From contig NZ_JAAZQK010000009.1 in the NCBI RefSeq assembly GCF_012275445.1, forward strand, positions 248,001 through 312,000: 64,000 nt of DNA. The letters are read 5' to 3'. Numbering within the stretch: the first letter of the stretch is position 1; each line of letters starts with the position of its first letter. Origin of the DNA: Rhizobacter sp. SG703 (GTDB lineage Bacteria > Pseudomonadota > Gammaproteobacteria > Burkholderiales > Burkholderiaceae_C). The notes beneath the pieces are model-generated. The model had not been told where the DNA came from, searched no databases, and saw nothing but the letters and a program-made list of their open reading frames with translations. The translations under genes were made by a program, and so were the position numbers. This document shows positions 33,928 to 42,440 of the stretch, one piece after another.

Positions 33928-34451
33928 CCGACAGCCTCCGCGGCCGACGGCCGCGACTGCGGCGGGCGGCGCATCTTCAGGTGGACGCCGTTGTCGGCGG
34001 TGACCTCGAAGCCGAAGCGGGCGTACAGGCGGCGCGCCGGGTTGTCGGGCTCCACATGCAGGCCCACCGGCCGGTCGGCCGCGTCGGCATGGCCGCACAG
34101 CGTCGCGAGCAGCCCGCTGCCGAGCCCCCGGCCGCGCCATGCGGGCAGCAGGCTGATGTCGATCAGCGTCGACGCGTGGGCGGCGTCCTGCCACAGCAGC
34201 CGCCCGATCGCCTCGTGCCCGTGCGACAGCAGCAGGAACTCCGCATCGGCGTAGTGCTCGGCGTAGTAGCGCTGCTGGTAGCCGAACTGGGTGTCGAGGA
34301 ACGCGCGCTGCCGCTCCGGCGGCCAGCCGGTGCAGGCGAGTTCCTGCGCGCGGGTGGATGCATACAACGCCTGCAGGAAGGCCTCGTCGGCCGGGCCGAT
34401 GCGGCGCGCGTGCACCGGTCGGCCAGGTGCGAACACCTGCAGGAGTGCCAT
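33924..34451 (-). CDS. GNAT-family N-acetyltransferase
   Basis: 175 residues with a single GNAT fold. HARRIGPADEAFLQALYAS is the N-terminal strand/helix, ISLLPAWRGRGLGSGLLATL the acetyl-CoA-binding motif A (R-G-x-G-x-G type), and HVEPDNPARRLYARFGFEV motif B. The acceptor is unknown. It is the first gene of the GNAT/DUF6916/tail-collar group, an arrangement that hints at modification of the collar protein. The 159 bases between it and the divergent hybrid kinase presumably hold both promoters, but I see no strong boxes. Confidence 0.85.
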   Translation of the reverse strand: MALLQVFAPGRPVHARRIGPADEAFLQALYASTRAQELACTGWPPERQRAFLDTQFGYQQRYYAEHYADAEFLLLSHGHEAIGRLLWQDAAHASTLIDISLLPAWRGRGLGSGLLATLCGHADAADRPVGLHVEPDNPARRLYARFGFEVTADNGVHLKMRRPPQSRPSAAEAVG

Positions 34452-34610
34452 GCCTCGTCCTTTCCTCGCCTGATGGTTCTTGTGCTTTGGAAGCGAATGT
34501 AGGAACTTCGCCGCGGCTTGAACAGGGGGCGACCCTTGCGCCGCATCGTTTTTCAGGATCCTTCAGGCCGCGCTGCGCGGTGGCGGCCCCGCCGGTAACA
34601 TTCGCGCCGC

Positions 34611-36767
34611 ATGGACGTCCCCCACGAGAGCGCCGAGCCCGGCGACGCACCCCCGTCGACGCTGCCGGAAACGCCGCTGACGCGTTTCCTGCGCGCGGTG
34701 CTGTGGGGTGCCGCGATCCTGCCGCTGGCGGGCTTCATCGCCGCGAGCTGGTGGGCCTGGCGGCATGCCGACGACGGCGTGCGCGACACGCTGGTGCGCA
34801 CCAGCGATGTCGCGGCGCGGCACGCGTTGCGGGTGTTCGAATCGTCGCGGCTGATCGGCGAGAAGTCACTGGCGTTCCTCGGCATTCCTGACGACCAGGT
34901 GCGGGCCAACGAGGCCGCGCTGCGCGTGCGCCTGCAGGACACCAGCATCGGCATTCCCGGCGTGCGCTCGATCTCGGTGTGGGATGCGCAGGGGCACCAC
35001 CTGGTCGGCACCGGCTTCCCGGTCGGCTCGGGCGATGTCTCGATCGCCGATCGCAACTACTTCCAGCAGATGAAGGCCACGCAGGCGCCGCTGGTGATCG
35101 GCGACATCGTGCTCGGCCGCGCCTCCGGCATGCCGGCGCTGAGCATCGCGGTGCGCCGCACGATGCCCGACGGCAGCTTCGGCGGCGCGGTCGTGATCGC
35201 GCTGCAGCCGGCGGTGTTCGAGGAGTTCTACCGCTCGATCTCGCTCGAGGAGGCGGGCGTCAGCACCTTCAACCTGTTCAAGGCCGACGGCACGCTGCTG
35301 ACGCGCTGGCCGGTGCTGCCGGACGGGCGCGCGCGCCTGCCCGACGACAGCCCGGTGCTCGCGGCGGTGCGGCGCGGCGAGCACTCGGGCGTGCTGAGTT
35401 TCCGCTCCGCCTTCGACGGCATGCTGCGCACGGTGAGCTTCCAGCAGGTGCACGACCTGCCGGTCTACGTCAGCAGCTCGCTGCGCAACGACGCGGTGCT
35501 GGCCGACTGGAAACGCTTCGTGATGCTGCTCGCGGCGATCACGCTGCCGGTGACGATCGGCCTGGTGTCGGTGGCCTGGCTGGCGCTGCGCAAGACGCAG
35601 CTCGAACAGCGCATGGCGATCGAGTTCAATGCCGAGGCGCGCAAGCGGGCGCTGGCCGAGAAGGCGCTGCTGCAATCGCAGAAGCTGGAGGCGCTGGCCC
35701 AGCTGACCGGCGGCGTCGCGCACGACTTCAACAACCTGCTGGCGATCGTCAACAGCAACCTGCACGTCGTGAAGAAGCTGCGGCCCGACGTGGCCGAGAT
35801 GAAGCAGATCGGCGCGATCTCGCGCGCGGTCGGATCGGGCGCGCGGCTGACGCGCCAGCTGCTGTCGTTCTCGCGGCGCCAGGCGCTGAAGCCGGAGCGG
35901 GTCGACCTCGCGACCTGGCTGCCGGCGGTCGCGGAGCTGCTGAAGGCGACGCTGGGCAGCAGCGTCGCGCTGTCGCTCGAGGTGGCGCCGGAGGTTCCGC
36001 CGATCCGCGTCGACGTCGGCGAGCTGGAGCTTGCGCTGATCAACCTCGCCTCGAATGCGCGCGACGCGATGCCGGGCGGTGGCCGGCTGACGATCGAGGC
36101 GAGCCGGGAGCCGGCGGGCGACGGCGAGCCGGAGCGCGTGCTGATCCGGGCCACCGACACCGGCAGCGGCATCGACCCGGCGCTGCTCGGCAAGGTGCTC
36201 GAACCCTTCTTCACGACCAAGCCGGCCAGCAAGGGCAGCGGCCTCGGGCTGAGCCAGGTGCAGGGCTTCTGCGTGCAGGCGGGCGGCAGCGTCGAGGTGC
36301 GCTCGGAGCCGGGGCAGGGCACGTCGATCCTGATGCGGCTGCCGGCGCGGCCCGGTGTCCCGTCCGACACGGTGCCGGCGTCGCTGGCCGAGCCGGCGGC
36401 CGTCAGCGGGCGGGTGCTGCTGGTCGACGACAACGCCGAGGTGGTCGATGCCACCGCCGAAATGCTGCAGGCATGCGGACTGCAGGTGCACAGCGTGCGC
36501 TCGGCCGGCGCGGCGCTCGATGCGCTGGCCGGCGCGTCGCAGATGCCCGACCTGGTGTTCTCCGATGTCTCGATGCCTGGCGAGATGGACGGCATCCAGC
36601 TCGCCCACGAGATCCGCCGGCGCTGGCCCGCGTTGCCGGTCGTGCTGCTGACGGGCTACGCGGCGCGCGTGCACGATGCGACCGAAGCGGGCTTTCGCGT
36701 GCTCGGCAAGCCGGTCGGTGCGCAGGCGCTGCTCGACGAGTTCATGCGCGCGACGCGCGGCCGCTGA
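34611..36767 (+). CDS. Hybrid sensor histidine kinase/response regulator with Cache domain
   Basis: 718 residues. TM1 (~29-50), a periplasmic double-Cache-like sensor (~55-295; SVWDAQGHHLVGTG, IADRNYFQQMKATQAPLVIGDIVLGRASGMPALSIAV), TM2 (~304-326), a HisKA box LTGGVAHDFNNLLAIV (His371), a HATPase domain (NLASNARDAMPGGG; DTGSGI; GSGLGLSQVQGF) and a C-terminal receiver (~602-718; VLLVDDNAE, phospho-acceptor in SDVSMPG). The HDFNNLL box marks the kinase subfamily common in hybrid kinases. No output domain, so a partner phosphotransfer or regulator elsewhere is expected. Cache sensors usually bind small organic ligands; the ligand is unknown. Confidence 0.92.
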   Translation: MDVPHESAEPGDAPPSTLPETPLTRFLRAVLWGAAILPLAGFIAASWWAWRHADDGVRDTLVRTSDVAARHALRVFESSRLIGEKSLAFLGIPDDQVRANEAALRVRLQDTSIGIPGVRSISVWDAQGHHLVGTGFPVGSGDVSIADRNYFQQMKATQAPLVIGDIVLGRASGMPALSIAVRRTMPDGSFGGAVVIALQPAVFEEFYRSISLEEAGVSTFNLFKADGTLLTRWPVLPDGRARLPDDSPVLAAVRRGEHSGVLSFRSAFDGMLRTVSFQQVHDLPVYVSSSLRNDAVLADWKRFVMLLAAITLPVTIGLVSVAWLALRKTQLEQRMAIEFNAEARKRALAEKALLQSQKLEALAQLTGGVAHDFNNLLAIVNSNLHVVKKLRPDVAEMKQIGAISRAVGSGARLTRQLLSFSRRQALKPERVDLATWLPAVAELLKATLGSSVALSLEVAPEVPPIRVDVGELELALINLASNARDAMPGGGRLTIEASREPAGDGEPERVLIRATDTGSGIDPALLGKVLEPFFTTKPASKGSGLGLSQVQGFCVQAGGSVEVRSEPGQGTSILMRLPARPGVPSDTVPASLAEPAAVSGRVLLVDDNAEVVDATAEMLQACGLQVHSVRSAGAALDALAGASQMPDLVFSDVSMPGEMDGIQLAHEIRRRWPALPVVLLTGYAARVHDATEAGFRVLGKPVGAQALLDEFMRATRGR

Positions 36768-36787
36768 GCGCCGCGCGTCGCACGGCG

Positions 36788-37189
36788 TCAATGGCGCCGC
36801 GCGCCGTCCTCTTCGGCTTCGCCTTCTTCGGTGTCGTCGGCGTCGTCGGCGATCGCCTCGACGTCGTCGGAGGCGAACGGCCGGCCGGCCGCATTGGTGT
36901 CCCACATCGGATTCGCCACCAGCTGGTCGGGCAGGATGTCGGCCGCGTCGTCGCGGCCGTCGCCGGTGGCCGAGCCGCGCTCGCCGGTGCCGCTCGCATC
37001 GCTGTCGCTGTCGCGGTTCACCGGCAGCGCGCCGAGTTCGCCGGGGTTGTCGGCATCGGTGGGCATCGTGCGTTCGCCTTGCACGTCGCTGCCGCTGTCC
37101 GAACTGTCGCTCGGACCGAGCGCGTCCACGTCGCGCCCGATGGCACGGGGGGCGGCGCGTTCGCCGCCGAGGATGCTGCTGTTCGACAT
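36788..37189 (-). CDS. Acidic, probably disordered hypothetical protein
   Basis: 133 residues, strongly acidic and Ser/Asp/Gly-rich (SDSSDSGSDVQGERTMPTDADNPGEL; ADDADDTEEGEAEEDGARR), with a central conserved-looking ADILPDQLVANPMWDTNAAG. Proteins with this SDSSDSGSDVQGE pattern recur in Burkholderiales and are sometimes labelled chemotaxis protein, without evidence I can see here. No TM or signal. The ATG at 37189 has AAAGGA seven bases upstream. Convergent with the hybrid kinase, 20 bases apart. Confidence 0.75.
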   Translation of the reverse strand: MSNSSILGGERAAPRAIGRDVDALGPSDSSDSGSDVQGERTMPTDADNPGELGALPVNRDSDSDASGTGERGSATGDGRDDAADILPDQLVANPMWDTNAAGRPFASDDVEAIADDADDTEEGEAEEDGARRH

Positions 37190-37348
37190 CGAAGGGTCCT
37201 TTCGAAGCGGTGGCGCGGGGTGCGCCACCCATGGGTCCAGACTAGGCCGCACACCGCGTGGCGTCTGTAGGGCATGGCGTGGCGGGCCGTAGGACGGGGT
37301 CGTGCCTTCGAGCGGGAAAACCCTTCGCGGTCCCCGGCAGCGCGCTCC

Positions 37349-37372
37349 TAGAATCGTTGTGCACCCGCACAA
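37349..37372 (+). promoter_or_regulatory. phaR promoter -10 and candidate PhaR operator
   Basis: TAGAAT (37349-37354) resembles a -10 box. TTGTGCACCCGCACAA (37357-37372) is a perfect 6-4-6 inverted repeat at the expected transcription start, 45 bases before phaR. It contains TGC-N4-GCA, like sites described for PhaR-type repressors, so autorepression is likely. No clear -35 box. Confidence 0.55.
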
Positions 37373-37417
37373 TGACCCATCACGCGACCCCACCGGGTCC
37401 CACAAGGAGTTTGCCGA

Positions 37418-38014
37418 ATGGCCCCGACTCGCCGCCCTTCCGCCAAGACGGAAGGCGCCTCTCCCGACGCTGCCGACGAGTCCGCCAAGGCCGGCAGCAA
37501 AGGGGCCGGCACCACGACGCGCGTGCTGAAGAAGTACCCGAACCGCCGCCTCTACGACACGCAGAACAGCAGCTACATCACGCTGGCCGACGTGAAGGCG
37601 ATGGTGCTGGCCGCGCAGGATTTCGTCGTGCGCGACGCGAAGACCTCCGAAGACCTGACGCGCAGCATCCTGCTGCAGATCATCCTCGAGGAAGAGACCG
37701 GCGGCGTGCCGATGTTCTCGTCGCAGATGCTGGCGCAGATCATCCGTTTCTACGGCCACTCGATGCAGGGGATGATGGGGACCTACCTCGAGAAGAACCT
37801 GCAGGCCTTCGCCGACATGCAGGCCCGCGTGGCCGAGCAGTCGAAGGGCCTGAACCCCGAGCTGTGGACGCAGTTCCTGAACGGCCAGGCGCCGGGCATG
37901 CAGGGGGTGATGGGCAACTACCTGGAGCAGTCGCGCCACATGTTCGAACAGATGGCCAAGCAGGCCGAAGCGCTGTTCCCGGGCATGCCGGGCTTCGTGC
38001 CGCCCAAGCGCTGA
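37418..38014 (+). CDS. phaR: Polyhydroxyalkanoate synthesis regulator PhaR
   Basis: 198 residues. TRVLKKYPNRRLYDTQNSSYITLADVKAMVL (about residues 34-64) is the PHB/PHA accumulation DNA-binding domain, and RSILLQIILEEETGGVPMFSSQMLAQIIRFYG is the following regulator domain. The C-terminus is Met/Gln-rich (MQGVMGNYLEQSRHMFEQM), probably an amphipathic helix that senses PHA granules. PhaR represses phasin genes and its own gene until granules titrate it. The N-terminal ~33 residues are low-complexity. AAGGAG precedes the ATG. The phaC/phaA/phaB genes are not in this window. Confidence 0.95.
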   Translation: MAPTRRPSAKTEGASPDAADESAKAGSKGAGTTTRVLKKYPNRRLYDTQNSSYITLADVKAMVLAAQDFVVRDAKTSEDLTRSILLQIILEEETGGVPMFSSQMLAQIIRFYGHSMQGMMGTYLEKNLQAFADMQARVAEQSKGLNPELWTQFLNGQAPGMQGVMGNYLEQSRHMFEQMAKQAEALFPGMPGFVPPKR

Positions 38015-38021
38015 GGGCTGG

Positions 38022-38414
38022 ATGGAGCGGTACGCCGGCGGCTGCGTGTGCGGCAGCGTTCGATTCGTCGCGACAGGGCGACCGTGGCGTGTGGGCCTGT
38101 GCCACTGCCTCGATTGCCGCAAGCACCACGGTGCGTTGTTCTTCGCCGCCGCGATCTTTCCGCGGGAGGCGGTGACGATCGAAGGCGACACCGGCGAGTA
38201 CGCGGGGCGCTGCTTCTGTCCGCGCTGCGGCTCGTCGGTGTTCGCGCGCAGCGGCGACGAGATCGAAGTGAACCTCGGGTCGCTCGATGCGCCGGACCAG
38301 CTGACGCCCACCTACGAATGCTGGACGGTGCGCCGCGAGGCATGGTTGCCGCCATTTCCGCTGGCGAGGCGGTACGAGCACGACCGGGAGGGCGGCGGGC
38401 GCTTCGAGGGGTAG
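38022..38414 (+). CDS. GFA-family (CENP-V-fold) zinc protein
   Basis: 130 residues with the GFA cysteine pattern: CVCGSVRF, CHCLDCRKHHGALF and CPRCGSSVF. These bind structural and possibly catalytic zinc. The family is named after glutathione-dependent formaldehyde-activating enzyme, but most members have no shown activity. Seven bases after phaR and on the same strand, so possibly cotranscribed. Followed by rimO 91 bases later. Confidence 0.88.
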   Translation: MERYAGGCVCGSVRFVATGRPWRVGLCHCLDCRKHHGALFFAAAIFPREAVTIEGDTGEYAGRCFCPRCGSSVFARSGDEIEVNLGSLDAPDQLTPTYECWTVRREAWLPPFPLARRYEHDREGGGRFEG

Positions 38415-38505
38415 TTGGGCGATGAAAGCGTGACGACGTTCCCGGATTGGCATCCGGGCTGCCGGCCCGAGCCCGGGGCTTCTGCGGATCTGGGAAAATC
38501 CGCGG

Positions 38506-39903
38506 ATGACACAAGACACCCTGGCGCCAGCCACCCCTTCGGCCGCTGCGTCCCCCAAGATCGGCTTCGTCTCCCTCGGCTGCCCGAAGGCGCTGACCGA
38601 TTCCGAGCTGATCCTCACGCAACTGCGCGCCGAGGGCTACGACACCTCCAAGACCTTCGCCGGCGCCGACCTGGTGATCGTCAACACCTGCGGCTTCATC
38701 GACGACGCCGTCAAGGAAAGCCTGGACACCATCGGCGAGGCGCTGGCCGAGAACGGCAAGGTCATCGTGACCGGCTGCCTCGGTGCCAAGGCTGGCGACG
38801 GCGGCGGCAACCTGGTGCGCCAGATGCACCCGAGCGTGCTGGCCGTCACCGGCCCGCATGCCACGAACGAGGTGATGGACGCGGTGCACCTGCACGTGCC
38901 GAAGCCGCACGACCCGTTCATCGACCTGGTGCCGGCGCAAGGCATCAAGCTGACGCCGCGCCACTACGCCTACCTGAAGATCAGCGAAGGATGCAACCAC
39001 CGTTGCAGCTTCTGCATCATCCCGAGCATGCGCGGCGACCTGGTCTCGCGCCCGGTCGGCGACGTGCTCGGCGAGGCGCAGCGGCTGTTCGAATCCGGCG
39101 TCAAGGAACTGCTGGTGATCAGCCAGGACACCAGCGCCTATGGCGTCGACGTCAAGTACCGCACCGGTTTCTGGGACGGCAAGCCGGTGCGCACCCGCAT
39201 GCTCGACCTGTGCGAGAAACTCGGTGAACTGGCCGAACGCCACGGCGCCTGGGTGCGGCTGCATTACGTCTACCCGTATCCGCATGTCGACGAGGTGCTG
39301 CCGCTGATGGCCCAGGGCCGCGTGCTGCCCTACCTCGACGTGCCGTTCCAGCATTCGCACCCCGACGTGCTGAAGCGCATGAAGCGCCCGGCCAACGGCG
39401 AGAAGAACCTCGACCGCCTGCAGCGCTGGCGCGAGATCTGCCCCGAGCTGGTGGTGCGCAGCACCTTCATCGCCGGCTTCCCCGGTGAGACCGAGGCCGA
39501 GTTCGAGCACCTGCTCGACTTCATGCGAGAGGCGCGCATCGACCGCGCCGGCTGCTTCGCCTACTCGCCGGTCGAGGGCGCGACGGCCAATGCGCTGCCC
39601 GACGCGGTGCCGGCCGAGCTGCGCGAAGAGCGCCGCGCCCGCTTCATGGCGGTGGCCGAGGAGGTGTCGGCGGCCAAGCTGCGCGAGCGCGTCGGCGCGA
39701 CGATGCAGGTGCTGGTCGATTCGGCGCCGGCGCTCGGCCGCAAGGGCGGCGTCGGCCGCAGCTACGCCGATGCGCCCGAGATCGACGGCGTCGTGAAGCT
39801 GCTGCCGCCGGAGAAGGCGTCGAAGACGCTGAAGGTCGGCGAGTTCACGAAGGCGCGCATCGTCGGCACGCAGGGCCATGACCTCGTCGCGCAACCCATC
39901 TGA
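38506..39903 (+). CDS. rimO: Ribosomal protein S12 methylthiotransferase RimO
   Basis: 465 residues. A radical-SAM enzyme that methylthiolates the conserved Asp of ribosomal protein S12. The UPF0004 domain holds three cysteines of the auxiliary cluster ([12 protein letters not shown] with Cys26, VNTCGF, TGCLGA). The radical SAM motif is CNHRCSFC (Cys163, 167, 170) in [36 protein letters not shown] and a C-terminal TRAM-like domain follow. The opening [11 protein letters not shown] separates RimO from MiaB. The first ~17 residues are a short variable extension. Confidence 0.96.
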   Translation: MTQDTLAPATPSAAASPKIGFVSLGCPKALTDSELILTQLRAEGYDTSKTFAGADLVIVNTCGFIDDAVKESLDTIGEALAENGKVIVTGCLGAKAGDGGGNLVRQMHPSVLAVTGPHATNEVMDAVHLHVPKPHDPFIDLVPAQGIKLTPRHYAYLKISEGCNHRCSFCIIPSMRGDLVSRPVGDVLGEAQRLFESGVKELLVISQDTSAYGVDVKYRTGFWDGKPVRTRMLDLCEKLGELAERHGAWVRLHYVYPYPHVDEVLPLMAQGRVLPYLDVPFQHSHPDVLKRMKRPANGEKNLDRLQRWREICPELVVRSTFIAGFPGETEAEFEHLLDFMREARIDRAGCFAYSPVEGATANALPDAVPAELREERRARFMAVAEEVSAAKLRERVGATMQVLVDSAPALGRKGGVGRSYADAPEIDGVVKLLPPEKASKTLKVGEFTKARIVGTQGHDLVAQPI

Positions 39904-39904
39904 G

Positions 39905-41131
39905 ATGGCAGGCGACGACAGCAAGCTCGATCAACGCACCGCGCTGATCCACCACCCGTACACGCCGCCGGCCGGCTTCGGCGCGGTGGCGCCCGGCGTC
40001 CACAAGGCGTCGACGGTGATCTTCCCGAGCACCGCCGCGCTGCATGCACGCACCTGGCGCGAGAAGACCGGCTACACCTACGGCCTGCACGGCACGCCGA
40101 CCAGCTTCACGCTGGAAGAGCGCATCGCGACGCTCGAAGGCGGGCTGCAGACGCTGCTGGTGCCGAGCGGCCTCGCGGCGATCACGCTGGTCGACATGGC
40201 CTTGCTGAAGACCGGCGACGAGCTGCTGATCCCCGACAACGCCTACGGCCCGAGCAAGGAGCTCGCCCGCAACGAGCTGGCGCGCTGGGGCATCGCGCAC
40301 CGCTTCTACGATGCGATGGACCCGGCCTCGCTGCAGGCCGCGATCGGCCCGGCGACGAAACTGGTGTGGCTGGAGGCCGCCGGCTCGGTGACGATGGAGT
40401 TCCCCGACCTGCCGGCGCTGATCGGGATCGCGCGAGACGCCGGCGTGCCTTGCGCGCTCGACAACACCTGGGGCGCCGGGCTGGCCTTCGATCCGTTCGC
40501 GCTCGGCGTCGACATCTCGATCCAGGCGCTGACCAAGTACCCGTCCGGCGGGGCCGACGTGCTGATGGGCTCGGTCACCACGCGCGACGAGGCGCTGCAC
40601 CTGAAGCTGAAGTTCACGCACATGCGCATGGGCTGGGGCGTCGGCGCGAACGACGTGGAGTTCGTGCTGCGCGCGCTGCCGTCGCTCGCGCTGCGCTACG
40701 ACGCGCAGGACCAGGCGAGCCGCACGCTCGCGCGCTGGTGGGCGGCGCGGCCCGAGGTGGCGCAGGTGCTGCACCCGGCGCTGCCGGCGTCGCCGGGGCA
40801 CGCGGCCTGGCAGGCGCTGTGCACGCGGGCGGCGGGGCTGTTCTCGGTGGTGTTCGACGCGCGGTATTCGATCGCGCAGGTCGAGGCGGTGGTCGATGCG
40901 CTGCGGCTGCACAAGATCGGCTACTCGTGGGCCGGGCCGGTCAGCCTGGTGGTGCCGTACGACCTGGCAGCCATCCGCGCCAGGCCGGCCTGGCAGGGCG
41001 CGCTGCTGCGCTTCTCGGTGGGGCTGGAGGCGGTCGACGACCTGATCGCCGACTGCGAGCAGGCGCTGGGTGTTCTGCCCGGCGGCACCCGTGGAACCGG
41101 CTTTGCCGGGCCAACGGGTGCGCCCCCTTGA
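39905..41131 (+). CDS. metC: Cystathionine beta-lyase (PLP-dependent)
   Basis: 408 residues, Cys/Met-metabolism PLP enzyme. It cleaves cystathionine to homocysteine, pyruvate and ammonia. Landmarks: YTYGLHGTPTSFTLEERIATLEGG, VPSGLAAITL, LVWLEAAGSVTMEFPD, ALDNTWGAGLAFDP, and the PLP lysine in SIQALTKYPSGGADVLMG. The W-S-W-G-like end (YSWAGPVSLVVPYD) fits MetC rather than MetB. It begins two bases after the rimO stop without a strong ribosome site. The last ~12 residues (GTGFAGPTGAPP) are encoded by repeat copy B, which also supplies the stop. Confidence 0.9.
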   Translation: MAGDDSKLDQRTALIHHPYTPPAGFGAVAPGVHKASTVIFPSTAALHARTWREKTGYTYGLHGTPTSFTLEERIATLEGGLQTLLVPSGLAAITLVDMALLKTGDELLIPDNAYGPSKELARNELARWGIAHRFYDAMDPASLQAAIGPATKLVWLEAAGSVTMEFPDLPALIGIARDAGVPCALDNTWGAGLAFDPFALGVDISIQALTKYPSGGADVLMGSVTTRDEALHLKLKFTHMRMGWGVGANDVEFVLRALPSLALRYDAQDQASRTLARWWAARPEVAQVLHPALPASPGHAAWQALCTRAAGLFSVVFDARYSIAQVEAVVDALRLHKIGYSWAGPVSLVVPYDLAAIRARPAWQGALLRFSVGLEAVDDLIADCEQALGVLPGGTRGTGFAGPTGAPP

Positions 41132-41165
41132 GGGGGTGGCGCGAAGCGCCTCCGGGGGTGGGTCA
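41093..41165. repeat. Palindromic repeat element, copy B
   Basis: Same structure and orientation as 20417-20489: GGAACCGGCTTTGCCGGGCC, CCCCCTTGAGGGGG, GGCGCGAAGCGCC in place of the GCGCCGCAGGCGC stem, and CCGGGGGTGGGTCA. It overlaps the end of metC (TTGAGG contains its stop) and its last three bases are the smpB stop codon. The compensating stem change suggests RNA or DNA structure is conserved. Confidence 0.85.
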
Positions 41166-41615
41166 GCCTGAAACTTTGTGCCGCATCAGCCGGCCCTTCT
41201 CGCGCTCCCAGTCCTTTTCCTTCTCGGCGTGGCGCTTGTCGTGCTCGGCCTTGCCCTTGGCCAGCGCGATCTCCGCCTTCACGAGGCCGCCCTTGTAGTG
41301 CAGGTTCAGCGGCACCAGCGTGAAGCCGCGCTGCTCGACCTTGCCGACCAGGCGCTTGATCTCTTCCTTGCGCATCAGCAGCTTCTTCGTGCGGTCGGCC
41401 TCGGGGTTCACGTGCGTCGACGCGCTGCGCAGCGCATTGATCCGGCAGCCGATCAGGTAGAGCTCGCCGTCGCGGATCAGCACGTAGCCGTCGGTCAGCT
41501 GCACCTGGCCGGCGCGGATCGCCTTGATCTCCCAGCCGTGCAGCACCATGCCGGCCTCGTAGTGTTCCTCGAGGTGGTAGTCGTGACGGGCTCGGCGGTT
41601 TTCGGCAATCGACAT
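41163..41615 (-). CDS. smpB: SsrA-binding protein SmpB
   Basis: 150 residues. Binds tmRNA and delivers it to stalled ribosomes for trans-translation. [36 protein letters not shown], the KLLM segment, and [33 protein letters not shown] with its basic C-terminal tail are diagnostic. The ATG at 41615 matches family starts; longer readings upstream do not. Divergent from ratA with a shared palindrome between them; its stop lies in repeat copy B. Confidence 0.96.
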   Translation of the reverse strand: MSIAENRRARHDYHLEEHYEAGMVLHGWEIKAIRAGQVQLTDGYVLIRDGELYLIGCRINALRSASTHVNPEADRTKKLLMRKEEIKRLVGKVEQRGFTLVPLNLHYKGGLVKAEIALAKGKAEHDKRHAEKEKDWEREKGRLMRHKVSG

Positions 41616-41643
41616 GGGGTCCAGATGAGGTGCGTGGCGCTCA

Positions 41644-41663
41644 ATACAATCCTGCGATTGTAT
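41644..41663. promoter_or_regulatory. 20-bp palindrome between smpB and ratA
   Basis: ATACAATC-CTGC-GATTGTAT, perfect 8-4-8 arms. The right arm overlaps the ratA start codon. Each arm contains TACAAT on its own strand, a near-consensus -10 box, so divergent promoters may overlap here and ratA may be nearly leaderless. It could equally be a repressor site. No good -35 boxes are seen. Confidence 0.55.
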
Positions 41664-42126
41664 GAAGCATGTCAAGAAGTCCGTCCTCCTCTGGTATTCG
41701 CCGCACGAGATGTACTCGCTCGTGACCGATATTCCGAGCTATCCGCAGTTCCTGCCGTGGTGCGAACGTGCCGAGGTGCTGAGCGAGGACGCCGGCGGCG
41801 TGACCGCCCGGCTCCAGCTGTCGTTCGCCGGGGTCGGCCAGGCGTTCACCACCCGCAACGAGCACGTGCCCGACGAAAGCGTCCACATGACGCTGGTCGA
41901 CGGCCCGTTCTCGACGCTCGACGGCACCTGGCGTTTCCTGCCGCTGGCCGCGCCAGGTTCCGCGGGCCAGAACGGGCAGGCCGCCTGCAAGATCGAGTTC
42001 GAATTGCGCTACGAATTCGCCAACGGCGCGCTCGAGCTGGTGATCAGCCCGGTGTTCGACCGCATCGCCAACACGCTGGTCGATTCCTTCGTCAAGCGGG
42101 CGGAACAGGTGCATGGCGCCCGCTGA
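41662..42126 (+). CDS. ratA: RatA/Coq10-family START-like protein
   Basis: 154 residues, one START/polyketide-cyclase domain. [40 protein letters not shown] is the family signature, and [24 protein letters not shown] the C-terminal helix. Called a ribosome-association toxin in E. coli; homologues also act as COQ10-like ubiquinone-binding proteins, which may be the main role here. It overlaps rnfH by 14 bases. The pair beside smpB is the usual proteobacterial order. Confidence 0.93.
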   Translation: MKHVKKSVLLWYSPHEMYSLVTDIPSYPQFLPWCERAEVLSEDAGGVTARLQLSFAGVGQAFTTRNEHVPDESVHMTLVDGPFSTLDGTWRFLPLAAPGSAGQNGQAACKIEFELRYEFANGALELVISPVFDRIANTLVDSFVKRAEQVHGAR

Positions 42127-42427
42127 ACCTGCCGGACCCGCTGCCATGCTCGCGGTCGAGGTGGCCTGGAGCCCGCAGGCCGGCGAGGTGAGGGTGGTGC
42201 CGCTGCGGCTGCCTGCCGGCAGCACGGTGCACGAGGCGCTGCGGCAGGCCGGGGTGCTGGAAGCGAGCGCGGGGCTGGACCTGACGCAATGCCGCGTCGG
42301 CGTGTGGGGCCACCTGCGCGAGCTGTCCGATGGCCTGCGGGATCGCGACCGGGTGGAGGTCTGGCGCGCGTTGCGCGTCGATCCGAAGGAAGCCCGGCGG
42401 CAGCGTTCCCGCCGGGGTCGAACCTGA
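42113..42427 (+). CDS. rnfH: RnfH-family (UPF0125/RatB) protein
   Basis: 104 residues with a ubiquitin-like beta-grasp fold. LAVEVAWSPQAGEVRVVPLRLPAGSTVHEALRQAGVL, VGVWGHLRELSDGLRDRDRVEVWRALRVDPKEARRQR is the standard RnfH pattern, including the basic end. Function is not established; it is often linked to ratA or to electron-transfer rnf genes, the latter absent here. The ATG at 42113 overlaps ratA; an internal ATG at 42146 is an alternative. Confidence 0.92.
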   Translation: MAPAEPAGPAAMLAVEVAWSPQAGEVRVVPLRLPAGSTVHEALRQAGVLEASAGLDLTQCRVGVWGHLRELSDGLRDRDRVEVWRALRVDPKEARRQRSRRGRT

Positions 42428-42440
42428 CTTGCAGTCCGCC

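Noticed and set aside
33016-34451. Prophage remnant
   Set aside because: Only a tail-collar domain recalls phage; there are no capsid, terminase, integrase or portal genes, and such collar proteins are common in non-prophage contexts.
41662-42126. Toxin of a toxin-antitoxin pair (RatA/RatB)
   Set aside because: The ratA-rnfH order is universal in proteobacteria and the START domain fits a Coq10-like ubiquinone function; no evidence of a toxin-antitoxin module here.
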